DNA from: Rikenellaceae bacterium
GTDB lineage: Bacteria; Bacteroidota; Bacteroidia; Bacteroidales; UBA932
Length of the DNA stretch: 7,644 nt
Assembly: GCA_900771335.1 (NCBI GenBank)
Contig: CAAGNP010000006.1
Span: forward strand, 1-7,644
Direction of reading: 5' to 3'
The notes beneath the pieces were generated by a model that was given only the letters and a program-made list of their open reading frames with translations, was not told where the DNA came from and did not search any database. Made by a program: the position numbers and the translations under genes. Position 1 is the stretch's first letter, and each line of letters opens with the position of its first letter. Positions 1-5,721 of the stretch are shown piece after piece.

Positions 1-20
1 CGCTAAGGCTTTTACTTTTT

Positions 21-488
21 TTACAGAGCATTCTCTGCCCTCAAACACTCATACTCGTATCTGAAACGTTCTAGCTCTGTCATCTCTTCTGGTTTCTTTT
101 TCCTTGGTCTTCCCATATCATTCTTTGGCGGTCGGCCTCTGGGCCTGGTGATAGCCAATGCGGCATAACCTTGATTGGTTGCAATTTTACGCCATTGGTA
201 TAATTGAGAATCACTCACATTATACTTTAATGATGCTTCTACCAAAGTTAAATGATTTTCTTCGATATCACGAACAACTTGAAGTTTGAATGCATAATCT
301 GCCTTAATATTTTGCTTCTTAACCAATCCTGATGGACCTTCAGATTGGTAGCGAGCCCATAAATATCCTAGAAGTTGATGATTAATTCCGAAATGTGTTT
401 CAATGTACTTTACACTAAAACCATTCTCAAGCATATGCATATACTTCAATCGTTCTGCATAGCCATGTTTCTTTCTCTTTTTAGACAT
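21..488 (-). CDS. IS3-family transposase OrfA, probably truncated by a one-base lesion
   Basis: This is the DNA-binding subunit of an IS3-family transposase, 155 residues as read. Two helix-turn-helix-like segments are visible (about residues 10-50 and 65-108). They are followed by a basic linker with two GRP cores (RPRGRPP and MGRPRKK, about 116-132) and the start of a leucine-zipper-like helix (TELERFRYEYECLRAENAL). The ORF ends at a TAA directly after ENAL, whereas the second element continues LLKKVKALVEER at this point. In copy 1 the same continuation (KKVKALA) is present but lies in the -1 frame, as expected if one base, the C of a CTA codon, was lost next to the A7 run (positions 16-22). 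OrfA is therefore probably missing its C-terminal zipper, and fusion to OrfB by the normal -1 shift would be blocked. A sequencing error in the homopolymer is the alternative. The start is the ATG at 488, five bases after the leader hairpin. Confidence 0.85.
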   Translation of the reverse strand: MSKKRKKHGYAERLKYMHMLENGFSVKYIETHFGINHQLLGYLWARYQSEGPSGLVKKQNIKADYAFKLQVVRDIEENHLTLVEASLKYNVSDSQLYQWRKIATNQGYAALAITRPRGRPPKNDMGRPRKKKPEEMTELERFRYEYECLRAENAL

Positions 489-493
489 AACAA

Positions 494-527
494 AACCCCG
501 AAAGTTTTTTGTCTAACTTTCGGGGTT
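494..527 (-). terminator. Leader hairpin in IS tip, copy 1 (terminator-like, next to the orfA start)
   Basis: The arms at 494-506 and 515-527 are perfectly complementary over 13 bp (on the plus strand AACCCCGAAAGTT and AACTTTCGGGGTT) with an 8-nt loop. On the minus strand it is followed by TTTTGTT and then the orfA ATG only 5 nt beyond the stem. A transcript entering from the outer-membrane-protein gene would fold this structure. It could terminate as a weak intrinsic terminator, or hide the ribosome landing site of orfA. The structure is directly visible; its function is inferred from its position and from known IS strategies against read-in expression. Confidence 0.65.
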
Positions 528-529
528 CA

Positions 530-551
530 GGTCAAATCCTTGGCTTTTTTT
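530..551 (-). terminator. Probable remnant arm of a host terminator broken by the IS
   Basis: Downstream of the outer-membrane-protein stop codon, the minus strand reads a run of seven A, then GCCAAGGATTTGACC, and then directly the IS tip. An A-tract followed by a GC-rich arm is how the first half of a (bidirectional) intrinsic terminator looks. The expected matching arm ending in a T-tract is absent and would lie beyond the other end of the IS. The reading as a split terminator is an inference and rests on one arm only. Confidence 0.4.
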
Positions 552-568
552 ATTCTGATAGTGTGGGA

Positions 569-1027
569 TTAGAAAGTGTATTTCACTCCGACACCACCAC
601 CGTGCCATGAGAATGCGATACCGGTGAGGTTGATACCTGGTGTCCAGTCTACAGATAGAGCCACAGGCGCACCTGAGAATTTGTATTCAAGACCGATCAT
701 ACCGTTGATAGATGCATTGAATGACATAGGGTCACCAAGGAACAGACCTACGTATGCACCAGGACCTGCGTACCATGAAAGACCGTTTACACCACCAAGC
801 TGGTTCTCCCAAGTGTAGAAACCGCTAACCAATAGACCAAGACCATTTTTGTTGAATAGACCTGAAAGGTTTGCGCCAAGTTCCAATGCGTTGGCAGAAC
901 TTACATGTGTTTTGTATGTAACAGCTACATCGTAACCAAGTTTAAGTCCCAATGCGTTTTGGTAATTCTGGGCAAAAGCCGATACGCTAACTACTAAAGC
1001 AGCGATGATTGCAATAATTTTTTTCAT
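569..1027 (-). CDS. Small outer-membrane beta-barrel protein, function unknown
   Basis: This 152-residue protein has a clear signal peptide: KK, a hydrophobic core, and a likely signal peptidase I site after AFA at residue 19. The mature part is rich in glycine and aromatic residues and alternates polar and apolar residues in short stretches (such as GLGLLVSGFYTW and GPGAYVGLFLG). It ends VGVKYTF. A C-terminal phenylalanine after alternating residues is the usual recognition signal for the BAM complex, so an eight-strand-sized outer-membrane barrel is likely. The barrel call comes from composition and pattern, not from a recognised family name, and no ligand or activity can be assigned. It lies 18 bp after deoC and is probably the last gene of the operon. 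No promoter of its own is evident in that gap. The IS tip begins 39 bp past its stop codon. Confidence 0.75.
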   Translation of the reverse strand: MKKIIAIIAALVVSVSAFAQNYQNALGLKLGYDVAVTYKTHVSSANALELGANLSGLFNKNGLGLLVSGFYTWENQLGGVNGLSWYAGPGAYVGLFLGDPMSFNASINGMIGLEYKFSGAPVALSVDWTPGINLTGIAFSWHGGGVGVKYTF

Positions 1028-1045
1028 TTCAGTTATGTTAAGGTG

Positions 1046-1915
1046 TTAGTAATATTTTACTTCTGTCCCGATAATCTCTGTAAGCAGGTTGTTGGCCATA
1101 CGGCTTGCACCGAAACGGAACATCTCTTTATTTAGCCACTCCTGACCAAGGATAGTGTCAACGATACCATAGAAAAGGGCTGCATCTTCAGCTGTCACGA
1201 TGCCTCCGGCAGGTTTGAAACCTATCTTGCGGCCAGTAGCCTTATAGTAGAGTTTGATGCACTCACACATCACTACTGCAGCTTCAGGTGTAGCGGCTGG
1301 AGATGTCTTGCCTGTAGATGTCTTGATAAAGTCAGCACCGGCTTCCATTGAGAGGAATGAAGCCTTTGCTATATCCTCCGATGATGGGAGTGAACCTGAC
1401 TCAAGGATGACTTTAAGGTGAGCATCACCGATTGTCTTCTTGATCTCAGATATCTCGCGTGAGCATTCTGCGTAATTGCCATCGAGGAATGCGTTGTGGG
1501 CAAGTACTATATCCACTTCGTTGGCACCGTTCTCCACAGCCATCTTGCTTTCAAGAAGTTTCACCTCCAGGTAGCTTTGGGATGCGGGGAAGCAGCCTGA
1601 TACGACTGTGATGTGTACCCCCTCAGCAGTGAGGATATCCTTTATGGTCTTGCTGAAGTTTGGATATACACATATTGATGCAGGGTAGGGTGCATCAGGG
1701 TAGTGCTCTTTGGCTTTGTTTACCTTCTCAGTGAAGGCCCTGACCTTGGAGTGGGTATCTGTGCCGTTGAGTGTGGTGAGATCCACCATCCCAAGGCAGT
1801 TTGAATATACCTCTTTGGTCTGCCATTTGGCAAGATTGGCTTTTACAGATCCGATCACATCCTGGATATCACTGTCGGAAAGTGTATAGCCGTATTTTGA
1901 TAATGTCTCTTTCAT
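1046..1915 (-). CDS. deoC: Deoxyribose-phosphate aldolase
   Basis: DeoC is a class I aldolase that splits 2-deoxy-D-ribose 5-phosphate into glyceraldehyde 3-phosphate and acetaldehyde, the last step of deoxynucleoside breakdown, in the cytoplasm. The sequence resembles the E. coli enzyme closely at all key points (numbering from the ATG at 1915, 289 residues). These are MVDLTTLNGTDT (D45), SICVYPNF (C82), the EVD acid (D135), the Schiff-base lysine in DFIKTSTGK (K198), the second active-site lysine in GFKPAGGI (K234) and FRFGASRM near the end. The chain ends in Tyr, as in E. coli, where the C-terminal tyrosine contributes to catalysis. A longer reading begins at a TTG at 1942 and would overlap dtd. 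I prefer the ATG because it follows the dtd stop by 4 bp and the extra residues match nothing conserved. Confidence 0.96.
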   Translation of the reverse strand: MKETLSKYGYTLSDSDIQDVIGSVKANLAKWQTKEVYSNCLGMVDLTTLNGTDTHSKVRAFTEKVNKAKEHYPDAPYPASICVYPNFSKTIKDILTAEGVHITVVSGCFPASQSYLEVKLLESKMAVENGANEVDIVLAHNAFLDGNYAECSREISEIKKTIGDAHLKVILESGSLPSSEDIAKASFLSMEAGADFIKTSTGKTSPAATPEAAVVMCECIKLYYKATGRKIGFKPAGGIVTAEDAALFYGIVDTILGQEWLNKEMFRFGASRMANNLLTEIIGTEVKYY

Positions 1916-1919
1916 AGTG

Positions 1920-2372
1920 TTATACTCTGTTTTTTGTGTCAATAATTATGGTCACAGGACCATCATTTACAAGTGAAACTTTCATCTCTGCACCAAAGAT
2001 ACCACATTGGATATTTTTACCCAAATCTCTGGCAAGTATTTTCTTAAAATCTTCATACAGAGGGATTGATATCTCCGGTCTGGCAGCTTTGATGTATGAT
2101 GGACGGTTCCCTTTTTTTGTGGATGCGTGCAGGGTGAACTGGCTTACCACCAAAATGTCACCATTTGCATCCTTGATGGAGCGGTTCATTACACCATTCT
2201 CATCATCGAAGATCCTGAGGTTCACAATCTTGGCCGTTAGCCACTCGATATCTGTCATATCGTCTTCAGCTTCAATCCCTACCAATATCATCATTCCGGG
2301 ACCTATCGCTCCGTTGATTTTCCTCTCTATCTCTACAGATGCCTCTGTAACTCTCTGAATAACAACTTTCAT
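1920..2372 (-). CDS. dtd: D-aminoacyl-tRNA deacylase (D-Tyr-tRNA deacylase)
   Basis: Dtd is a homodimeric cytoplasmic proofreading enzyme that hydrolyses the ester bond of D-aminoacyl-tRNAs and of Gly-tRNA(Ala), keeping D-amino acids out of translation. At 150 residues it has the normal family length. The start MKVVIQRVTEASV is typical. Both active-site signatures are intact: SQFTLHA at 77-83, followed by GNRPSY at 88-93, and NDGPVT at 136-141, whose Gly-Pro enforces chirality across the dimer interface. It follows the radical SAM gene by 4 bp and precedes deoC by 4 bp, so all three are almost certainly on one mRNA. Nothing is unusual in the sequence itself. Confidence 0.97.
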   Translation of the reverse strand: MKVVIQRVTEASVEIERKINGAIGPGMMILVGIEAEDDMTDIEWLTAKIVNLRIFDDENGVMNRSIKDANGDILVVSQFTLHASTKKGNRPSYIKAARPEISIPLYEDFKKILARDLGKNIQCGIFGAEMKVSLVNDGPVTIIIDTKNRV

Positions 2373-2376
2373 ATAT

Positions 2377-3153
2377 CTATCCTCTGATTTGAACTTTTAT
2401 ACCTTTTTCTACAAGAGGTCTGGCGATCTCCTCCATTTCTGCAGCAGTTACCTTGGTTAGATTTTGGGCCGGTGTCTCCCTGTCGAGTGTGTACATCATT
2501 ACCTCTCTTGGGTTCAGGTCAATAGCCATTTCCACCCATTTGCGGACATCCTCAGCAGATGTGCAGTCAATAACCTGACCATCCACCTCTCCACGCAGGA
2601 ACATGGTCTGGAGGATGAAATTCCCATTGAAATGTCTCAGGTTCTCCACTATCTTGGCGACTGTGTACCCTTTGTTGGGACGGTCGATTTTCTCTACGAA
2701 CTCATCGGTGGCTCCGTCGAGCTTGAGGATAGGGTTGTCTATCTTCATCAGGGCGGTGCGTACCTCCTCTTTGACTATCTGAGTGGCATTGGATAGTACA
2801 GAAACTACCGCAGATGGGAAGTATTTATCCCTCATACGGAGGGTGAAATCTATAATTTCAGGGAAATCCGGGTGGAGGGTAGGCTCTCCATTTCCGGAGA
2901 AGGTGATGGTGTTCACCTCGGTTCCTTCCTGGCTAAGTGCCTCCATCTTGGCCTCCATCGCCTCAAAAACCTCCTCTTTGGTGGGGAGTTTTGAGTCCTG
3001 CTTCCCATCTTTGTTCCATCCGCATTCGCAGTAGATGCAGTCAAAGCTGCACCATTTGCCGTAGCGGGGCAATAGGTTGACTCCTAAAGAGTTGCCGAGG
3101 CGGCGGCTCTTGATAGGACCGAAAATTATATCGTTGAAAAGTATTGTTGACAT
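2377..3153 (-). CDS. Radical SAM protein (wyosine-type, COG0731-like), substrate unknown
   Basis: The 258-residue protein opens with IIFGPIKSRRLGNSLGVNLLP, the N-terminal signature of the COG0731-like radical SAM group. The iron-sulfur cluster motif CSFDCIYC (C35, C39, C42) follows and has an extra Cys at 44. GNGEPTL at 87-93 is the S-adenosylmethionine-binding GGE-type motif, and LSNAT (120-124) and LKLDGA (143-148) fit later strands of the barrel. The fold and the use of SAM plus a 4Fe-4S cluster are well supported; the reaction is not. Relatives include TYW1-type tRNA-modifying enzymes, but this short protein lacks an obvious partner domain, so I would not name a product. A TTG start at 3195 would extend into the amidohydrolase gene. 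The ATG at 3153 lies one base past that gene's stop and immediately before the conserved region, so it is preferred. Confidence 0.88.
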   Translation of the reverse strand: MSTILFNDIIFGPIKSRRLGNSLGVNLLPRYGKWCSFDCIYCECGWNKDGKQDSKLPTKEEVFEAMEAKMEALSQEGTEVNTITFSGNGEPTLHPDFPEIIDFTLRMRDKYFPSAVVSVLSNATQIVKEEVRTALMKIDNPILKLDGATDEFVEKIDRPNKGYTVAKIVENLRHFNGNFILQTMFLRGEVDGQVIDCTSAEDVRKWVEMAIDLNPREVMMYTLDRETPAQNLTKVTAAEMEEIARPLVEKGIKVQIRG

Positions 3154-3154
3154 G

Positions 3155-4348
3155 CTATAGAATTCTTGTTGCTTTGCTCTTGGATGTAAGGGCAAAATTT
3201 TTCCAGTTAATGTGGTCTATAAGGACTGCGCCCGGTCTCTTGCCCACTTCAAATGAACCGAAGGTATCCCCTTTGCCCAGGGCAATGGCCCCGTTGAGGC
3301 AGCCCCATTCCAGTATCTCGGTGAGAGGTATTTCGGGGTGATGCTGCTGCAGACATTTGATCTCCTCTGCCATAGAGAGGATGTGGTTTGATGAGAGGCT
3401 GTCGGTCCCAATGGCGATGCGTACCCCTTTTGAGCGGAGCAAATCGTATGGGGCGAGGGTGTCGTGGATGAAGATGTTTGATAGGGGGCAGGTGACCCAA
3501 GTTACATTTTTGAATGTGCTGAGCGCTGCATCTACCGACTCTTCATTGGTGGCGGTGTTGTGGATCAGGAGGATGCTCTCCTCAAATGGTTCGGGGTGCA
3601 CCTCCTTGAGGCTGTTGATAAAGTATAGCAATGCAGGTTTGCCTGTTACCGGAGGGGTGGGCATATTGCGACCTTTGTAGTTCTCTGCCAGGGCACCTGT
3701 GCCGCTGATAAGGAGATCTTCCTCCTCCTGGGATTCCTGGTTGTGGTATGAGATGAAACCATCCTTCAGACCCTCAGCCGCCGACATCTGGAGCAGACGG
3801 GTGCTCATAGTATATGGGGAGTGTGGGGTAGGGGCTGCGTCGAGTCCCATTGCTTTTGCCTTGGCCTCCAGCTCTTTTACCCCGGCGATCACCTCTTCTG
3901 CCTCCTCAGGAAATGCCCCGAATACCTCCAGAAATGTGCGGGTATATATCTTGCTGCGGCTCTTCGCATCAAAGCTCTCGTCGCAGTTCGAGATGTCTGC
4001 CATGGCGGTAACTCCCTCAGCATAAAGCTTTTCGAATTGCTCCTCTATGAGGGCAATGCGCTCCTCCTTAGGGGCTGAATCGCGAAGTGCATTGATCTGA
4101 TTTATGAATCCCGACATTCCGGTCTTCTCTTCGAATTTGTCTTTAAGGTGTGAAAGCTCTATGTGGCAATGGGCATTGGTGAAGCCCGGGCATAGGATTC
4201 CATTGTAGAACTCTGTGCTCTCGGTCTCCCCTTCGAGCTGGCCTATTCCGATCACAGCACCATTCTCGTCGAAATCTACATATCCGTTTTTGATAGGTTC
4301 CCCAACAACGGGGAAAACATAATTAGCGGAAATCCTTCTTGTTGTCAT
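3155..4348 (-). CDS. Metal-dependent amidohydrolase/deaminase-like protein (TRZ/ATZ-type), substrate unknown
   Basis: This is a 397-residue member of the amidohydrolase superfamily, probably a cytoplasmic deaminase or hydrolase. An N-terminal beta segment (1-50) precedes PGFTNAHCHIELSHL, which holds the metal-binding HxH (H60, H62). Then come PHSPYTM (H176), SYHNQES (H202, E205), LLIHN (H263) and GTDSLSSN (D316), so the whole set of metal and catalytic positions expected for a mononuclear deaminase is present. The end, FGSFEVGKRPGAVLID, is the usual closing beta-sandwich signature of cytosine deaminase/chlorohydrolase-like enzymes. The HCHIELSHL form also recalls enzymes annotated as aminofutalosine deaminases of menaquinone synthesis, but no menaquinone gene is visible here and the assignment stays open. 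The start overlaps the upstream lipoprotein gene by 26 bp, which suggests translational coupling; no nearby later ATG would preserve the N-terminal segment. Confidence 0.88.
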   Translation of the reverse strand: MTTRRISANYVFPVVGEPIKNGYVDFDENGAVIGIGQLEGETESTEFYNGILCPGFTNAHCHIELSHLKDKFEEKTGMSGFINQINALRDSAPKEERIALIEEQFEKLYAEGVTAMADISNCDESFDAKSRSKIYTRTFLEVFGAFPEEAEEVIAGVKELEAKAKAMGLDAAPTPHSPYTMSTRLLQMSAAEGLKDGFISYHNQESQEEEDLLISGTGALAENYKGRNMPTPPVTGKPALLYFINSLKEVHPEPFEESILLIHNTATNEESVDAALSTFKNVTWVTCPLSNIFIHDTLAPYDLLRSKGVRIAIGTDSLSSNHILSMAEEIKCLQQHHPEIPLTEILEWGCLNGAIALGKGDTFGSFEVGKRPGAVLIDHINWKNFALTSKSKATRIL

Positions 4349-5042
4349 TGAATACTGCGTTAAATTTTTTTATTTTCCTGTTTTCCCTCTCCTCCTGGTC
4401 CTCTTCTGCCGGTTCAGTCATCTCAAGCAATTTTGGAACAGGTTTTTTGAATCCGTTGCCGGTAAGTGTGTCGGCCGGTATTACGATAAATGAGACTTCA
4501 TCGTACATCGCAGGCAGCGAGTCGTACAGGAAGTAGGGTAAAGTGATGTGGTTAAGGATGATGGAATCAATGGTCGGAGATGTTACCTCCATCGTGTCAG
4601 ATTTGAAGAAAAGTAGACGGAGGGCTCTGTAGTATCCATTCCCTTTTACATTGTCGTCGCCATATGTATCAAGCGAATCAAGGAGTTTCCATCTCCTGTG
4701 TTTTTTGGCCTCTTTGGCGATATAATTGTCCAAAGTCTCTTTCCTCTCTTTGAGCCTCGATTCTACCGATTTGAATGTTTTGGTAAGTATTTCGGGCTTG
4801 TGAAGATAGTAGTCGATGGTAGCCTGATACTCCTCGAAAGTGTAGCCATGTTTTTTGAGAATGGGGGCATAAATCCTTACGCTGTCCCCCAGATCGTGCT
4901 GGTCAGTGGCTTCAACATATCTGTCTGCCATATAGAAATCGTAGAATATGTCGGCCAGATCGTCCCTGTCGATGATGTTGTCAGGTCGGCACGATGTGAC
5001 GGCTATGAGTGCAAGTACGAGTATGTATATGGTTCTTTTCAT
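4323..5042 (-). CDS. DUF4296-like lipoprotein
   Basis: From the ATG at 5042 the protein has 239 residues. It begins with a lipoprotein signal peptide: KR, a hydrophobic run, and a lipobox VTSC with Cys at 18, so it should be lipid-anchored facing the periplasm. The segment after the Cys (about 25-90: DDLADIFYDFYMADRY, then YAPILKKHGYTFEEYQATIDYYLHKPEIL) has the pattern of DUF4296, a family of unknown function common in Bacteroidota. The C-terminal third is unlike that domain and ends in a strongly charged tail (EEDQEERENRKIKK). Two upstream starts exist, an ATG at 5051 and a TTG at 5093. The one at 5042 gives the cleanest signal peptide, and the TTG coincides with promoter elements. It is the first gene of the leftward operon, and its end overlaps the amidohydrolase start. 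Confidence 0.8.
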   Translation of the reverse strand: MKRTIYILVLALIAVTSCRPDNIIDRDDLADIFYDFYMADRYVEATDQHDLGDSVRIYAPILKKHGYTFEEYQATIDYYLHKPEILTKTFKSVESRLKERKETLDNYIAKEAKKHRRWKLLDSLDTYGDDNVKGNGYYRALRLLFFKSDTMEVTSPTIDSIILNHITLPYFLYDSLPAMYDEVSFIVIPADTLTGNGFKKPVPKLLEMTEPAEEDQEERENRKIKKFNAVFNDNKKDFR

Positions 5043-5056
5043 CCTAAACATGTTAC

Positions 5057-5089
5057 TTGCAAAAGTATAAAAAATTATCAATATATTTG
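5057..5089 (+). promoter_or_regulatory. Putative Bacteroidota-type promoter for deacetylase-purD
   Basis: TATATTTG at 5082-5089 is a perfect TAnnTTTG -7 element, with TTG at 5057-5059 as the -33 element, 22 bp upstream. Transcription would start near 5096, shortly before the deacetylase ATG at 5110. The element interlocks with the oppositely directed promoter: each -33 TTG lies next to the other promoter's -7 box. Confidence 0.6.
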
Positions 5090-5093
5090 TCAA
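5060..5093 (-). promoter_or_regulatory. Putative Bacteroidota-type promoter for the leftward operon
   Basis: On the minus strand TACTTTTG (5060-5067) fits the -7 consensus TAnnTTTG of the main Bacteroidota sigma factor. A TTG (5091-5093, within TTGACA) lies 23 bp upstream as a possible -33 element. Transcription would begin near 5053, giving a leader of roughly 10 nt before the lipoprotein ATG at 5042. The motif match is visible; activity is inferred. Confidence 0.6.
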
Positions 5094-5109
5094 TTACAAT
5101 TGAGTTGAG

Positions 5110-5721
5110 ATGCTGTTCAGACCCCCAAAACTGTTGAAACTGGTGTATCCTTCATTCATATGGAGACTCCCTTCTGATGGGGAGAGTTTCTACCTTACAT
5201 TTGATGATGGGCCTACTCCGGATGTAACACCTTGGGTGCTTGACAGATTGGATGAATATGGTGCAAAAGCGACATTCTTCTGTCTGGGTAAAAATGTGGA
5301 GATGCATCCCGGGATTTATCAGGAGATACTGAGGAGGGGACATAGTGTGGGGAACCATACATACAGTCATCAGAAGGGGTGGGGCATGTCTGCGACAGAT
5401 TATGTCATCGATGTGGATACTGCAGCTGATCTTATCGATACCAATCTCTTCAGACCGCCTTATTTCAGAATCACCAGGCTGCAGGAGAGGCTCCTGGGAG
5501 AGAAGTATAAAAATGTCATGTGGAGTATCCTGGCAAGGGATTACAATAGGTCCATTACTCCAAGGGAGTGTGCCAAGAATGTGATAAGGCATATCGGGTC
5601 GGGTGAGATAGCGGTGATGCACGACTCTTTGAAGTGTTTTCCCCGTGTGGAGAGTGCCTTGCCGTGGATTCTGGATGAGGTTTATAAGAGAAATTTAAAA
5701 TGTAAATCTATAATATTATGA
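5110..5721 (+). CDS. Short NodB-type polysaccharide deacetylase family protein
   Basis: This is a 203-residue single-domain member of carbohydrate esterase family 4, metal enzymes that remove N-acetyl (or O-acetyl) groups from glycans. Motif 1 is TFDDGP (30-35, with D32 as likely base and D33 as metal ligand). Motif 2 is HSVGNHTYSH (78-87, metal ligands H83 and H87). Motif 3 is LFRPPY (113-118) and motif 5 is VMHDS (169-173, H171). Motif 4 (MWSILARDYN) keeps only a loose form of the usual DxxDW, and the residue after RPPY is Phe instead of the common Gly, so substrate use may differ from model enzymes. No signal peptide or membrane segment is visible, which is puzzling for a cell-wall enzyme and leaves its site of action open. 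It is followed by purD with an ATGA stop-start overlap. Confidence 0.88.
   Translation: MLFRPPKLLKLVYPSFIWRLPSDGESFYLTFDDGPTPDVTPWVLDRLDEYGAKATFFCLGKNVEMHPGIYQEILRRGHSVGNHTYSHQKGWGMSATDYVIDVDTAADLIDTNLFRPPYFRITRLQERLLGEKYKNVMWSILARDYNRSITPRECAKNVIRHIGSGEIAVMHDSLKCFPRVESALPWILDEVYKRNLKCKSIIL

Larger units (their letters stand above)
1..529 (-). mobile_element. IS3-family (IS150-like) insertion sequence, left end, copy 1 (partial)
   Basis: The element reads leftwards and runs off the window. Its outer tip is inferred at 529, where the minus strand begins TGAACCCCGAAAGTTAGACA. That tip has the 5'-TG and AGTTAGACA-type core usual for IS3-family inverted repeats, and it matches the tip of the second element at 7040 at all but two positions within the 34-bp end sequence. 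Only the tip, the orfA gene and about 20 bases beyond it are visible, so orfB, the right inverted repeat and the target duplication cannot be checked. The encoded OrfA is clearly diverged from that of the other element (I judge roughly half the residues identical), so these are two related IS species rather than two recent copies of one. Confidence 0.85.

Noticed and set aside
494..527. CRISPR repeat or attachment site at the 13-bp palindrome
   Set aside because: It occurs once at each IS tip, continues into typical IS3 end sequence and precedes orfA; there are no spacers and no integrase.
1916..1942. TTG start at 1942 extending DeoC by nine residues
   Set aside because: It needs a rare start inside dtd and adds residues matching nothing conserved. 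The ATG at 1915 lies 4 bp after the dtd stop, as in the neighbouring gene junctions.
1936..2358. 140-codon plus-strand open frame opposite dtd
   Set aside because: It is a shadow of dtd on the other strand: low complexity, no recognisable motif, and the dtd frame has full catalytic signatures.
3154..3195. TTG start at 3195 extending the radical SAM protein by 14 residues
   Set aside because: It lies inside the amidohydrolase gene. The ATG at 3153 follows that gene's stop by one base and begins just ahead of the conserved IIFGPIKSRRLG region.
3249..4078. Several open frames overlapping the amidohydrolase gene on both strands
   Set aside because: They lie inside a gene with complete family motifs, and their translations are rich in Ser, Arg and Pro, as expected of out-of-frame readings.
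5043..5093. Longer N-terminus of the DUF4296-like lipoprotein from a TTG at 5093
   Set aside because: The added residues cover the promoter elements, and the signal peptide with lipobox is cleanest from the ATG at 5042.
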